DNA of 44,633 bases from Pseudomonas fluorescens (GCF_002837185.1 NZ_KZ477996.1:1-44633), one strand, 5' to 3'. Shown: positions 14,862 through 24,785, counted from the stretch's first letter. Notes: generated by a model not told the origin, from the sequence alone. Numbers and translations are program-made.

Positions 14862-15901
14862 ACGAACACTTATCCGCACGGCTGCAGCTGCTGACGGAGC
14901 CCATCACCCAGCGCTGGCGCGGCAGCCTGCTGCAAATGGGCTGGCGGCTGTGGCTCAAGGAGTTGCGTGGCTGCCTGCCGGCGTGGCTGTCGCTGCAGGA
15001 CATCCCCGAGCATGTGTACCCATGGCCGCTGACCGCGCCTGTGTCGCCCGTGGCCGGCGACGCGCGCCAGGTGCTGTTGCTGGCGCCCTCGGCGGTGCTG
15101 GTGCAAGCCTTGCAACTGCCCCCGGCGGCGGCGCGCAACCTGGCGACGGTGGTGGGGTATGAACTGGACCGTTTTACCCCGTTCGATGCGGCGCAGTTGT
15201 ACTTCGTCGCGCGCCAGGAGCGGCGCACTCCAACCCACGTGCACGTGACGCTGGTGGCGATCCTGCGCGAGCGCCTCGACCAGATCCTCACGGAGTGCGC
15301 CGCCCTCGGTTTGCAGCCACACGCGGTGGATGTGGCGGACGCGGCGGGCGTCCCGATGGGCATCGACCTGCTGCCGGTGCCGCTGCGCCCACGCCAGCGC
15401 CCGGCGGGCAAAGGCCTGCAACGCAGCCTGCCGTGGCTGTGCGGCGCCTTGCTGATTGCCGCCATGCTGCTGTGGCTCAACGACCGCCAGCGCGTGCTCG
15501 ACAGCATGCAGCAAAGCGTGCGTGCGCAAAAAGCCCAGGTCGCCCAGATCCAGGCCCTGCGCCAGCAACTGCTCAATACCCGTGGCGCCGCGCAGTACCT
15601 GATCCGCCGCAAGACCGCACAGCCGCCGCTGGCCGGGCTGCTCAACGAGCTGACCGCCTGCCTGCCGTCCGACACCTGGATCGACCAGTTGGAAGTCAAC
15701 GACGGCGCCGACGTTTCATTCTCCGGGCAAAGCGCCAAGGCCAGCGCCCTGATCACCCGGGTCAAGGGCTGCCACAGCCTGGAAAACGCCCAGTTCGAAG
15801 GGGTGATCCAACCCGATGCGCAAACCGGCAAGGATCAATTTTCCTTGCGCGCTCACCTGCACCAGGAGGCCGCCGATGCGCCGACCACTGACACCCCGTG
15901 A
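14858..15901 (+). CDS. gspL: Type II secretion protein GspL
   Basis: The 347-residue bitopic membrane protein has a cytoplasmic actin-like domain, one membrane helix around 188-208 (LPWLCGALLIAAMLLWL) and a periplasmic PilN-like domain (LNELTACLPSDTWIDQLEV). GspL anchors GspE to the inner membrane and partners GspM. ATG 14858 overlaps the gspK stop as ATGA and is preferred over an upstream TTG at 14849. Confidence 0.93.
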   Translation: MNEHLSARLQLLTEPITQRWRGSLLQMGWRLWLKELRGCLPAWLSLQDIPEHVYPWPLTAPVSPVAGDARQVLLLAPSAVLVQALQLPPAAARNLATVVGYELDRFTPFDAAQLYFVARQERRTPTHVHVTLVAILRERLDQILTECAALGLQPHAVDVADAAGVPMGIDLLPVPLRPRQRPAGKGLQRSLPWLCGALLIAAMLLWLNDRQRVLDSMQQSVRAQKAQVAQIQALRQQLLNTRGAAQYLIRRKTAQPPLAGLLNELTACLPSDTWIDQLEVNDGADVSFSGQSAKASALITRVKGCHSLENAQFEGVIQPDAQTGKDQFSLRAHLHQEAADAPTTDTP

Positions 15902-16487
15902 ACGTCGTGGCGCCGCCCTGATCGGCCTGGCCCTGGTACTCGGCGCCGCGTATTGGCTGTTGGTCGACAGCTGGTTCGCCGGCCCCTTGCGCGAGATGGG
16001 CGAGCAGGCCGAGCAGCTGCGCGAACAGCAGCAACGCTACGCCGGCGTATTGCGCCAGGGCGACTCCCTGCGCCAGCAACTCGAGGAGGCCCGCCAGGAC
16101 CCGGCCAGCAGCACCAGCCTGCTGCCAGGCGATGACCCCAGCGCCGTGGCGGCGGACCTGATGCAACGCATCGCCGACCTGATCAACAGCCGCGCCGGCC
16201 TCGGTGGCGGCTGCAGCCTCACGCAGCGCATGCCGATCACCCCCGAGCAGGACGACAGCGAACCCTACCGCCAAGTCAAAGTCAGCCTGACCCTGAACTG
16301 CGCCATCGAACCCTTGACCGCGATCCTGCATGAGCTGGAGTACCAGCGCCCGTTTCTGTTTGTCGATGAGATGAGCATCCGCCGAGGGCCGAACGCGCCC
16401 GCCAGCGGTGGCGCCGGTCAACTGGTGGTGCACCTGCTGGTGCGTGGCTACCTGCAACCGGCTTCTGCCGCGCAGGTGCGCCGATGA
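15876..16487 (+). CDS. gspM: Type II secretion protein GspM
   Basis: The 203-residue product has a short cytoplasmic start, one membrane helix at about 14-36 (GAALIGLALVLGAAYWLL), a coiled-coil segment rich in Glu/Gln (EMGEQAEQLREQQQRY) and a ferredoxin-like periplasmic domain. It corresponds to the PilO-like GspM/XpsM. ATG 15876 has AGGAGG 6 bases upstream and overlaps gspL by 26 bases. Confidence 0.9.
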   Translation: MRRPLTPRERRGAALIGLALVLGAAYWLLVDSWFAGPLREMGEQAEQLREQQQRYAGVLRQGDSLRQQLEEARQDPASSTSLLPGDDPSAVAADLMQRIADLINSRAGLGGGCSLTQRMPITPEQDDSEPYRQVKVSLTLNCAIEPLTAILHELEYQRPFLFVDEMSIRRGPNAPASGGAGQLVVHLLVRGYLQPASAAQVRR

Positions 16488-17008
16488 TCAACGCACTGCG
16501 TCCCCTGGAGTGGCTGTTGCTCGGCGTGGCCGGGCTGTTGGGCCTGTTGATGGTCGGCATCCTCAGCAGCATCGGCGATGCGCCCGAGTGGTTGCCGGCG
16601 CCCGAACCCGATGCGCGCGCCAACGCCACGGCCAAGGCACTGGTGGCCCCGAGCGCAACCCTGGAGAGCCTTGCCGGCACCTGGCAGGCGCCGCTGTTCA
16701 GCCCTGACCGCAGCCCTGACCGCGCGGTGGGCCAAGCCGCCGTCTCCAGCCTGTCGAGCCTGACGCTGACCGGCATCGTGCTGGACGGTGACCTGCGCGT
16801 CGCACTGCTCAAGCGCGCGGACGGCCCGCCACTGAAAGTCCACCAGGACCAGACCCTGCCCAACGGCTGGCGCCTGGAACACCTGACACCCCGCGAAGCC
16901 CGCTTTGTACTCGACGGCCGCACGCAGACCCTGAGCCTGCGAGGCCTGCGCCTGCCGCCGCCGTCCACCACACCCCCGATTATCCTTCCTCACGAGTCCG
17001 CCCCTTGA
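16484..17008 (+). CDS. gspN: GspC/XpsN-type clamp protein of the secretion system
   Basis: The 174-residue protein has one N-terminal membrane helix (LLLGVAGLLGLLMVGIL) and a periplasmic HR-like domain. The pattern LSSLTLTGIVLDGDLRVALL followed by PNGWRLEHLTPREARFVLDG is typical of GspC homology regions. It lies directly before the secretin gene. In Xanthomonas the equivalent gene is xpsN, which takes the role of GspC, contacting L, M and the secretin. There is no PDZ domain. ATG 16484 overlaps gspM by ATGA, and its own stop overlaps the secretin TTG start. Confidence 0.82.
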   Translation: MINALRPLEWLLLGVAGLLGLLMVGILSSIGDAPEWLPAPEPDARANATAKALVAPSATLESLAGTWQAPLFSPDRSPDRAVGQAAVSSLSSLTLTGIVLDGDLRVALLKRADGPPLKVHQDQTLPNGWRLEHLTPREARFVLDGRTQTLSLRGLRLPPPSTTPPIILPHESAP

Positions 17009-19245
17009 TCGATACATTCCCCGGCGCTTTGCGCACCACCGTGTTTTGCCTGGCCACCGCCGTTTCCCTCGGTGGCTGCGGCACATTCCCCGAGCATCTG
17101 GACCCGGACGAGGCCTTGTTGCACGAGGCGATGCAGGGCACCGGCGCGCAACGCCCGCCCGTGGACCCGGCCAGCGAACAGGCCCCGGCCGACAGCAGCC
17201 AGCCCCAGGCCAAGACACCCCTCCAGCGCCAATTGATTCGCGGCAACCAGCAGTTCGTGCGCCAACCAACAGCAGCGCCGGCCGGCAAGGCAGAGGCGGG
17301 CGGCGACATCGTGTTCAACTTCGCCGACCAGCCGATCGAAGCGGTGATCAACAGCGTGATGGGCGACCTGCTGCATGAGAACTACAGCATTGCCCAGGGG
17401 GTGAAGGGCAATGTCAGCTTTTCCACCTCCAAACCGGTGAACAAGGAGCAGGCGCTGTCGATTCTGGAAACCCTGCTGTCGTGGACCGACAACGCCATGA
17501 TCAAGCAGGGCAACCGCTATGTGATTTTGCCGGCCAATCAGGCGGTGGCGGGCAAGCTGGTGCCGCAGATGCGCGTGTCACAACCGTCCAGCGGCCTGTC
17601 GGCGCGGCTCTTTCCACTGCGTTACATCTCGGCCACCGAGATGCAGAAACTGCTCAAGCCGTTTGCCCGCGAGAATGCCTTTCTGCTGGTTGACCCGGCG
17701 CGCAATGTGCTGAGCCTGGCCGGTACCCCGCAAGAGCTGGCCAACTATCAGGACACCATCGACACCTTTGACGTGGACTGGCTCAAGGGCATGTCGGTGG
17801 GTGTGTTCGGCCTGCAACGCGCCTCCGTCGCCGAGCTGATGCCCGAACTGCAAAAAATGTTCGGTCCTGACAGCGGCATGCCGTTGGCGGGCATGGTGCG
17901 TTTTTTGCCGATCGAGCGGACCAACTCGGTGGTCGCGATTTCGTCGCAGCCACAGTACCTCAGCGAAGTCGGTGACTGGATTCACACCATCGACGAAGGC
18001 GGGGGTAACGAGCCGCAGATGTATGTGTACGACGTGCGCAACATGAAGGCCACCGACCTGGCCAAGTACCTGCGGCAGATCTACGGCAGCGGCGCAATCA
18101 AGGACGACGCCCCGGCCAAGGTCGCGCCCGGCTTGCGCACCGCGACCCTGTCATCGCCCGGCACCAACAGCACGTCCGGCAGCACGCCTGGCGTGCTGGG
18201 CGGCAACAGCAGCGGCATGGGCAACACCAACCAGCCTACCCGCGAGGATGACGAGCAAGACGCCCAAGCCAGCGAAGACACCGACAGCGCCGACGACGGC
18301 AGCACGGCTGACGCGCCGGCCAAAAGCCTCGACGCCGGTACTCGCATCACCGCGCAAAAAAGCAGTAACCAGTTGCTGGTGCGCACGCGCCCGGTGCAGT
18401 GGAAGGAGATCGAATCGGCGATCAAACGCCTCGACAATCCGCCGCTGCAGGTGCAGATCGAGACGCGCATCCTTGAGGTCAAACTCACCGGCGAACTGGA
18501 CCTGGGCGTGCAGTGGTACCTCGGTCGCCTGGCCGGCAATTCCACCAGCACCACGGTGGCGAACGCCGCCGGCAGCCAGGGCGCGTTGGGCGGTGGCGGA
18601 GCCGGGCTGGGGGCGGCGGATTCGTTGTTCTATTCCTTCGTCAGTTCCAACCTGCAAGTGGCCCTGCACGCCCTGGAAACCAACGGCCGCACCCAGGTGC
18701 TGTCGGCGCCGTCGCTGGTGGTGATGAACAACCAGCCGGCGCAGATTCAGGTGGGCGATAACATTCCCATCAGCCAGACCACGGTGAACACGGGGACTTC
18801 TGACACTACCTTGAGCAGTGTGGAGTATGTGCAGACCGGGGTGATTCTGGATGTGGTGCCGCGGATCAATCCGGGAGGTCTGGTGTATATGGATATTCAG
18901 CAGCAGGTCAGTGATGCGCAGGATCAGGCGTCGTCGAATAATGACACGCCGAATAATCCGCGTATCTCCACACGGTCGGTGTCGACGCAGGTGGCAGTGC
19001 AGAGTGGGCAGACGGTGCTGCTGGGCGGGTTGATCAAGCAGGACAATGCGGACTCCGTCAGTGCCGTGCCGTACCTGGGCAAGATCCCCGGCTTGCGCTG
19101 GTTGTTTGGCAACACCAGCAAATCCAAGGACCGCACCGAATTGATTGTGCTGATCACGCCCCGGGTGATCACCAGCAGCAGCCAGGCGCGGCAGGTGACG
19201 GATGATTATCGCCAGCAGATGCAACTGCTGAAGCCGGCTAACTGA
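17005..19245 (+). CDS. gspD: Type II secretion secretin GspD, probable lipoprotein
   Basis: The 746-residue outer-membrane secretin has an N0 domain (VFNFADQPIEAVINSVMGDLL), N1-N3 repeats and a C-terminal secretin core (TRILEVKLTGELDLGVQW, then SAPSLVVMNNQPAQIQVGD, and VLLGGLIKQD near the end). The N-terminus ends in LGGC with Cys25, a lipobox. The protein is thus a likely self-piloting liposecretin like XpsD or HxcQ, which suits the lack of a pilotin gene. A long Ser/Thr/Asp-rich linker (about 370-440) lies in the N3 region. The start is TTG 17005, overlapping the previous stop (TTGA). It is last in the operon and followed by a REP hairpin. Confidence 0.95.
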   Translation: MIDTFPGALRTTVFCLATAVSLGGCGTFPEHLDPDEALLHEAMQGTGAQRPPVDPASEQAPADSSQPQAKTPLQRQLIRGNQQFVRQPTAAPAGKAEAGGDIVFNFADQPIEAVINSVMGDLLHENYSIAQGVKGNVSFSTSKPVNKEQALSILETLLSWTDNAMIKQGNRYVILPANQAVAGKLVPQMRVSQPSSGLSARLFPLRYISATEMQKLLKPFARENAFLLVDPARNVLSLAGTPQELANYQDTIDTFDVDWLKGMSVGVFGLQRASVAELMPELQKMFGPDSGMPLAGMVRFLPIERTNSVVAISSQPQYLSEVGDWIHTIDEGGGNEPQMYVYDVRNMKATDLAKYLRQIYGSGAIKDDAPAKVAPGLRTATLSSPGTNSTSGSTPGVLGGNSSGMGNTNQPTREDDEQDAQASEDTDSADDGSTADAPAKSLDAGTRITAQKSSNQLLVRTRPVQWKEIESAIKRLDNPPLQVQIETRILEVKLTGELDLGVQWYLGRLAGNSTSTTVANAAGSQGALGGGGAGLGAADSLFYSFVSSNLQVALHALETNGRTQVLSAPSLVVMNNQPAQIQVGDNIPISQTTVNTGTSDTTLSSVEYVQTGVILDVVPRINPGGLVYMDIQQQVSDAQDQASSNNDTPNNPRISTRSVSTQVAVQSGQTVLLGGLIKQDNADSVSAVPYLGKIPGLRWLFGNTSKSKDRTELIVLITPRVITSSSQARQVTDDYRQQMQLLKPAN

Positions 19246-19262
19246 AGGAACGTGGTTAAAAA

Positions 19263-19290
19263 TGTGGGAGGGGGCAAGCCCCCTCCCACA
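19263..19290. terminator. REP-type hairpin after the secretion operon
   Basis: A near-perfect palindrome forms a 13-base-pair stem with an AA loop, built from two fused REP half-sites. It begins 17 bases after the secretin stop. There is no U-run, so it may act as an mRNA-stabilising or Rho-linked end rather than an intrinsic terminator. Confidence 0.65.
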
Positions 19291-19681
19291 GTTGATCCTC
19301 TTTGTGTCAGGTGTATCCGGGCTGGGATTGGCAGGTTAGTTATTATTTATATGAATAAACATTTTTAAAAATAATGAAATTCAAGAATATTAGCTTATGC
19401 CCAAATAGCATTATATTTTTGAAATCCATTCCGTTATGTTTGATTGCAACAGCCTACCCCTGACCCCGGATGGTACCCAGCGTGATTCAGATTCTGCGCA
19501 CCTGACCGGGTAATCCCCCCGCAGCAGAATCGTTGGAACGGAGTTCGACGTATGTTGCCCCTTCAACCCCCTCGCTCGCCCCACACCTAGTTCAAACCGC
19601 ATCTACACCTTGAACACCGGCCATGCCGCGCCAGGCGCGTGCCTGCCCGACTCTGCGATTTGAAAAAAGCCGGGAATAGCG
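19291..19681 (+). promoter_or_regulatory. Promoter and structured leader before the TonB receptor
   Basis: This gap of about 390 bases has no convincing gene. An AT-rich part (19335-19440) is a likely promoter region. A structured part follows: GATT..CTGCG (19490-19498) pairs with CGCAG..AATC (19520-19531), enclosing GGG-TAAT-CCC (19508-19517). The enclosed string CACCTGACCGGGTAATC resembles the 3' half of the THI-box (TPP riboswitch). The 5' half (GGATGGTACC, GATTCAGA) is only weakly similar, and the closing P1 helix is not evident. Confidence 0.35.
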
Positions 19682-22075
19682 ATGAAGCATGTTCTACCCC
19701 CCACCGCCGCCTTGACCTTGTCCCTGCTGGCCGCCGCGGTCCAGGCCCAGGATGACAGCACCCTGTCCACCGTGGTGGTCACCGGCAACCGAGGCGCCGA
19801 GCAGCGCACCGTCACCCGCAGCCCGGTGCCCATCGATGTGGTCAGCGCCAAACAACTGCAAAGCACCGGCAAGCCCGGGTTGATGGAGGCCCTGAGCGCG
19901 GTGATCCCGTCGCTGACCCTGCCGGAAAAAACCGGTTGGGACGCCAGCGGCATTGCCCGCGCCCCTAACCTGCGTGGCTTGAGCGCCGCCGAAGTGCTGG
20001 TACTGGTCAATGGCAAGCGCCGCCATACCAGCGCCACCCTGAACATCAACGGCATCAACACCGGCGCCGCGCCGGCGGACCTGGACCTGATCCCCATCAG
20101 TGCCATCGACCATGTGGAAGTGCTGCGCGATGGCGCCGCCGCCCAGTACGGTTCCGACGCCATCGCCGGGGTGATCAACGTGATCCTCAAGGCCGACACC
20201 CGCGGCACCTCGGTGACCAACGCAGGCTTGGGCTATGACGGCAAGAAGCAGACCGTGCAGCAAAGCCTCAACAAAGGCTTCGAAATCGGCGACGGCGGCA
20301 TCGTGCAACTGGCCCTGGATGCGCGCAGCCAGAATGACGACAACAAGGCCAGCGCCAACGGCTACACCTATGAACAAGCCTACGGCCTGGCCGGCAAGTC
20401 TACGTACGGTGGCTACGGCACGCCCAAGACCAATCTGCTGACCCTGGGCTACAACGCCGAACTGCCGATCGACGACAGCCTCAGCCTGTACTCCTTCACC
20501 ACCTACTCGCGGCGCAAGGCCGAGCAGGGCCAGAACTTCCGCCTGCCGACCATCACCAACACCATCACCACCGGGCCCAATGGCTATCCTTCCGGCTACA
20601 CGCCCACCTGGTACATCGACGAAGACGATTTCCAGGCGGCCTTTGGCGGCAAGGGCACCGTGGGCGAGTGGGACTGGGACCTGTCCACCACCTACGGGCG
20701 CAACGAAGCGGAGCAGGGCACCACCCACAACCAGAACCCGTCCCTGGGCGAGGCCACGCCGAACAGCTTCACCTCCGGCACGTGGATTTCCACCGAGCTG
20801 ACCACCAACCTGGACGTCAAGCGCGGCTTCGACATCGGCCTGCAAAAGCCGCTGGACCTGTCCTATGGCTTCGAGCACCGGCGCGACACCTATGAGGTGC
20901 AGGCCGGAGACTACGCGTCCTATGCCGACGGCGGTTACTGCGTGGCGCCGGGCAATTGCGCCGCGTCCGGGGCCCAGGTCACCAATGGCATTTCCCCCGA
21001 CGAAGCAAGCAGCGCCTCGCGCAACAGCGTCGCCGGGTATGTCGATGCGGGCTTCAACCCGCTGCCGGACTGGTACGTCGGCAGCGCCGTGCGTTATGAG
21101 CATTACAATCAAGGGGTGGGCGCCACCCGCAGCGGCAAGCTGACCACCCGCTATGACTTCACCCCGCAATTGGCGGTACGTGCCACCGTTAGCAACGGCT
21201 TTCGTGCGCCGTCCCTGGCCAACAGCCTGTTCAGCGCGCGCTCGACCACCTATGGCGTGGTGGATGGGGTGTACCAGTCGATCAACTACGGCGTGTTGCC
21301 GGTCGGTTCGGCGGCGGCCAGGGCGTTGGGCGCCGAGGATCTCAAGCCCGAACGCTCGACCCACTTCAGCCTGGGCTTGACCCTCACCCCCACCGACCGC
21401 CTGAGCTTCACCGCCGACGCCTATGTGATCAACCTGCGCGACCGCATCACCCTCACCGGCACCCTGCTCGGGCCCGAAGTCAGCCAGGTGTTGCAGAACA
21501 ACGGCGTCAACTCCACCTCCGGCGGCCAGTACTTCATCAACGGCGCCGATACCCGCACCAAGGGCCTGGACCTGGTCAGCAGCTACCACCACGACCTGGG
21601 CGCGTTCGGTGCCGTGAAGTGGACTGCCGCGTTCAACTGGAACCAGACCAGAATCCGCAATTACAAGGAGTCGACCAACATCCTCGGCACTTCCTATGAG
21701 CTGATGGACCGGGAGGCGCGCAACCTGATCACCGGCGTGCAACCCACGACCAAGCTGATCCTCGGCGGCGACTGGAGCTTCGAGCGTTTCAACCTGAACC
21801 TGGCCCTGACGCGCTACGGCGCCTACAAGGAAGTCAATGCTTCGGCTGATCGCGAGCTGGACCGGGTCTACAGCGCCAAATGGATCACCGACCTCGACCT
21901 CGGCTACGCCCTCACCAAAGACCTCAACGTGGCCATCGGCGCCAAGAACCTCTTCGACCTCTACCCCAAGAAACAAGGCGTGCCGAGCAGCACCATGCTT
22001 GCCAGCTACGGCACCTATTCGCCCTACGGTTTTACTGGCGGGTACTACTACACCCGGCTGACTTATGCCTTCTAA
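19682..22075 (+). CDS. TonB-dependent outer-membrane receptor
   Basis: The 797-residue receptor has a signal peptide (about 22 residues, ending AVQA) and a TonB-box-like STVVVTG. The plug domain includes LRGLSAAEVLVLVNGKRRH and VEVLRDGAAAQYGSDAIAGVINV. A 22-strand-type barrel ends in an aromatic residue (YYYTRLTYAF). It imports a scarce ligand across the outer membrane using TonB energy. The ligand is unlikely to be obvious iron siderophore cargo, because the next genes encode an amino-acid-type ABC importer and an amine oxidase. ATG 19682 follows GGGAAT. The permease gene starts 20 bases later, so an operon is likely. Confidence 0.92.
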   Translation: MKHVLPPTAALTLSLLAAAVQAQDDSTLSTVVVTGNRGAEQRTVTRSPVPIDVVSAKQLQSTGKPGLMEALSAVIPSLTLPEKTGWDASGIARAPNLRGLSAAEVLVLVNGKRRHTSATLNINGINTGAAPADLDLIPISAIDHVEVLRDGAAAQYGSDAIAGVINVILKADTRGTSVTNAGLGYDGKKQTVQQSLNKGFEIGDGGIVQLALDARSQNDDNKASANGYTYEQAYGLAGKSTYGGYGTPKTNLLTLGYNAELPIDDSLSLYSFTTYSRRKAEQGQNFRLPTITNTITTGPNGYPSGYTPTWYIDEDDFQAAFGGKGTVGEWDWDLSTTYGRNEAEQGTTHNQNPSLGEATPNSFTSGTWISTELTTNLDVKRGFDIGLQKPLDLSYGFEHRRDTYEVQAGDYASYADGGYCVAPGNCAASGAQVTNGISPDEASSASRNSVAGYVDAGFNPLPDWYVGSAVRYEHYNQGVGATRSGKLTTRYDFTPQLAVRATVSNGFRAPSLANSLFSARSTTYGVVDGVYQSINYGVLPVGSAAARALGAEDLKPERSTHFSLGLTLTPTDRLSFTADAYVINLRDRITLTGTLLGPEVSQVLQNNGVNSTSGGQYFINGADTRTKGLDLVSSYHHDLGAFGAVKWTAAFNWNQTRIRNYKESTNILGTSYELMDREARNLITGVQPTTKLILGGDWSFERFNLNLALTRYGAYKEVNASADRELDRVYSAKWITDLDLGYALTKDLNVAIGAKNLFDLYPKKQGVPSSTMLASYGTYSPYGFTGGYYYTRLTYAF

Positions 22076-22094
22076 GGCCTGCGAGGAATAGACC

Positions 22095-23066
22095 ATGCCC
22101 ACTGTCGCCAAACCCTTCGACCTGATCGATGAAGTCAATCCTTACCCGCGTCACCAGCGCCGTGTCGCCACGCCGATCAAGGCCTTGCAGGTCGTGCCGG
22201 CCCGGCATCCCTGGCGCTGGGCCGGGTCGATCTTTGCCGCGCTGGTGCTGCTCGCCATTGTGCATTCCCTGGCCACCAACCCGCGCTGGGAGTGGGGCGT
22301 GTTCGGCCAGTGGTTTTTCTCGCCCTCGGTGCTGCGTGGCTTGGGGCAGACGTTGCTGCTGACGCTGCTGAGCACGCTGTTCAGTATCATCCTCGGTACC
22401 GCGCTGGCCCTGGCGCGGTTGTCCGGCTCGCCGCTGCTGGCGGCGCTGGCCTGGGGCTATATCTGGTTTTTCCGCTCGATGCCGGCGCTGCTTGTGCTGA
22501 TCATCCTCTACAACTTTGCCTACCTCTACGACCACATCGTGGTCGGTGTGCCCTTCACCGAGGTGGTGTTCGCCGAGTGGTCGACGGTGGATGTGCTCAG
22601 CCAATTTACCGTGGCTGTATTGGGCTTGAGCCTGATGCAGGCGGCGTACGCGGCGGAGATCATCCGTGGCGGCCTGATCGGTGTGGAAGCCGGCCAGCAT
22701 GAAGCGGCGGCGGCCTTGGGGTTGCCGGCTTCGCGACGCATCTTTCGCATCATCCTGCCGCAGGCACTGCGCTCGATTCTGCCGTCGGGGTTCAACGAAA
22801 TCATCGGCCTGGTCAAGGGCACTTCCATCGTCTACGTGCTGGCGCTGCCGGAGCTGTTCTACACCGTGCAGGTCATCTACAACCGCACCCAGGCGGTGAT
22901 CCCGCTGCTGATCGTGGCGACCGTGTGGTACCTGATCATCACCACCGTACTGACCAGCGCCCAGTATTACGTCGAGCGCCATTTCGCCCGTGGCACTGCG
23001 CGCGTGCTGCCGCCGACACCGCTGCAACGGCTGCGCCACTGGCTCAAGGAGAAATCCCATGGCTGA
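22095..23066 (+). CDS. Amino-acid-type ABC transporter permease
   Basis: The 323-residue inner-membrane permease is of the HisM/GlnP type. An N-terminal cytoplasmic extension of about 45 residues precedes at least five membrane segments. The EAA loop is visible as EAAAALGLPASRRIFRIILP, where the ATPase docks. One permease gene is present, so it probably acts as a homodimer. GAGGA lies upstream of ATG 22095. The gene overlaps the ATPase gene by 8 bases. Confidence 0.93.
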   Translation: MPTVAKPFDLIDEVNPYPRHQRRVATPIKALQVVPARHPWRWAGSIFAALVLLAIVHSLATNPRWEWGVFGQWFFSPSVLRGLGQTLLLTLLSTLFSIILGTALALARLSGSPLLAALAWGYIWFFRSMPALLVLIILYNFAYLYDHIVVGVPFTEVVFAEWSTVDVLSQFTVAVLGLSLMQAAYAAEIIRGGLIGVEAGQHEAAAALGLPASRRIFRIILPQALRSILPSGFNEIIGLVKGTSIVYVLALPELFYTVQVIYNRTQAVIPLLIVATVWYLIITTVLTSAQYYVERHFARGTARVLPPTPLQRLRHWLKEKSHG

Positions 23067-23832
23067 AGCACGCGCAGGGCGTATCCAGATCCAGGGCGTC
23101 GGCAAGCGCTTTGGCAACCAGCAGGTGCTTGACAACATCGACCTGACGATCGACCCGGGCAAGGTCACGGTGATCCTCGGGCCGTCCGGCTCAGGCAAGT
23201 CCACCTTGCTGCGCACCATCAACCACCTGGAGAAGATCGACAGCGGGCATATCACCATTGACGGTGAGTACGTCGGCTATCGGCGCAAGGGTGACCTGCT
23301 CTTCGAGCTTAAAGAGCGCGAAATTCTCAAGCGGCGCATCGACGTGGGTTTCGTGTTCCAGAACTTCAACCTGTTCCCGCACCTCACCGCCTGGGAAAAC
23401 ATTGCCGAAGCGCCACTGGCGCACAAACGCTGGAGCAAGGCCCAGGCGCGTTACAACGCCGCCGAGTTGCTGACCAAGGTCGGTCTGGCGGACAAGCTCG
23501 ATGCCTACCCGCGTCAGCTTTCCGGCGGCCAGCAACAGCGCGTCGCCATCGCCCGTGCCCTGGCGCTGGACCCCAAGGTATTGCTGTTCGACGAACCCAC
23601 CTCGGCCCTCGACCCGGAACTGGTGGGCGAAGTGCTCGACGTGATCAAGGGCCTGACCCGATTGGGCGTGACCCTGGTCATCGTCACCCATGAAATCGGC
23701 TTTGCCCGCGAAGTGGCCGACCACGTGGTGTTTCTCTGCGACGGCCAATTGATCGAAGAAGGCCCGCCCGAACAGATCTTCCGCCAACCCCGACATCCCC
23801 GCACCCAGGCCTTTCTCGGCAAAGTGCTTTAG
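23059..23832 (+). CDS. Amino-acid-type ABC transporter ATPase
   Basis: The 257-residue ATPase shows Walker A GPSGSGKST, Q-loop FQNFNLFPHLTAWEN, signature LSGGQQQRVAIARAL, Walker B VLLFDEPTSALD and the switch histidine in IVTHEIGFA. It is of the GlnQ/HisP family. An insertion after the Walker A helix (YRRKGDLLFELKEREILKR) is longer than in GlnQ. ATG 23059 with AAGGAG upstream is used; a longer frame from 22990 lies within the permease gene. Confidence 0.94.
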   Translation: MAEARAGRIQIQGVGKRFGNQQVLDNIDLTIDPGKVTVILGPSGSGKSTLLRTINHLEKIDSGHITIDGEYVGYRRKGDLLFELKEREILKRRIDVGFVFQNFNLFPHLTAWENIAEAPLAHKRWSKAQARYNAAELLTKVGLADKLDAYPRQLSGGQQQRVAIARALALDPKVLLFDEPTSALDPELVGEVLDVIKGLTRLGVTLVIVTHEIGFAREVADHVVFLCDGQLIEEGPPEQIFRQPRHPRTQAFLGKVL

Positions 23833-23850
23833 TTCAAGGAGTGACTGCCC

Positions 23851-24774
23851 ATGTTTAACCACCCCCTGCGTGTGGCCGTGCTGGCGCTCGCCGTCGCCAC
23901 CGCGCAACAGGCGTTCGCCGTGCAGCAGGTCGACCTCAGCCCCGACCGCCCGCGCATTCATGCGCCCCGTAACGAAGCGGCCATTGCGCAGATCCCGCCG
24001 GGCTTCAAGTTCGCCCAACCGGGCAAGTTCACGGTAGCCGTGTCCGGCGTGGCCGGGCCGCCTCTGGCGCTGCTGGCCAGCGATGACAAGACCACCATCG
24101 GCAGTGAAGCCGACACCGCGCAGTTGGTCGCCGACAGTCTCGGCCTGCAACTCAATGTGGTGCAGACCAGTTGGGAGGACTGGCCCCTGGGCGTCAGTTC
24201 GGGCAAGTACGACGCGGTGGTCAGCAACGTCACCGTGACCGAAGCGCGCAAGAAGCGTTTTGACTTCGCCACTTATCGCCAGGACGTGCTCGGGTTTTAC
24301 GTCAAGAGCACCAGCCCCATCAGCGAGATCAAACAGGCCGCCGACATTGCCGGGCTCAAGATCATCGTCGGCTCCGGGACCAATCAGGAAAAAGTCCTGC
24401 TGGCGTGGAACGAGGCCAATGAAAAAGCGGGCCTCACGCCTGCGCTGTTGCAGTACTTCGACGACCAGGCCGCCGCGCAACTGGCGGTGCAGTCGGGGCG
24501 CAGCGATGCGTTGTTCGGGCCCAACTCGGTGTACGCCTATTCGGCGGCGATCACCGGCGGCATCAAGCGCGTCGGCACCGTCAACGGCGGCTGGCCGTTG
24601 CAGGCCGATATCGCCGTGACCACGCGCAAGGACAACGGCCTGGTCAAGCCGATCCATACCGCCCTGGAAGGTGCGATTGCCGGCGGCCAATACGCCCAGG
24701 TCTTGCAGCGTTGGGGGCTGGATGTGGAGCGCGTCGATAAATCGCTGATCAACCCACCGGGCCTGCCGGATTAG
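23851..24774 (+). CDS. Periplasmic polar-amino-acid-type binding protein
   Basis: The 307-residue protein has a signal peptide (about 23 residues, ending QAFA) and a SBP_bac_3 fold. Typical segments are [41 protein letters not shown], and [17 protein letters not shown]. About 60 extra residues precede the fold. It should capture the ligand after the TonB receptor and pass it to the permease. AAGGAG lies 9 bases before ATG 23851. Confidence 0.92.
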   Translation: MFNHPLRVAVLALAVATAQQAFAVQQVDLSPDRPRIHAPRNEAAIAQIPPGFKFAQPGKFTVAVSGVAGPPLALLASDDKTTIGSEADTAQLVADSLGLQLNVVQTSWEDWPLGVSSGKYDAVVSNVTVTEARKKRFDFATYRQDVLGFYVKSTSPISEIKQAADIAGLKIIVGSGTNQEKVLLAWNEANEKAGLTPALLQYFDDQAAAQLAVQSGRSDALFGPNSVYAYSAAITGGIKRVGTVNGGWPLQADIAVTTRKDNGLVKPIHTALEGAIAGGQYAQVLQRWGLDVERVDKSLINPPGLPD

Positions 24775-24785
24775 GAGTATCGAAC

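Noticed and set aside
19694..22138. Very long antisense frame (about 814 residues) opposite the TonB receptor gene
   Set aside because: Composition is a Gly/Val/Ala-rich shadow of a GC-rich gene. The sense frame has a signal peptide, plug and barrel features, and the antisense frame has no family match or ribosome-binding site.
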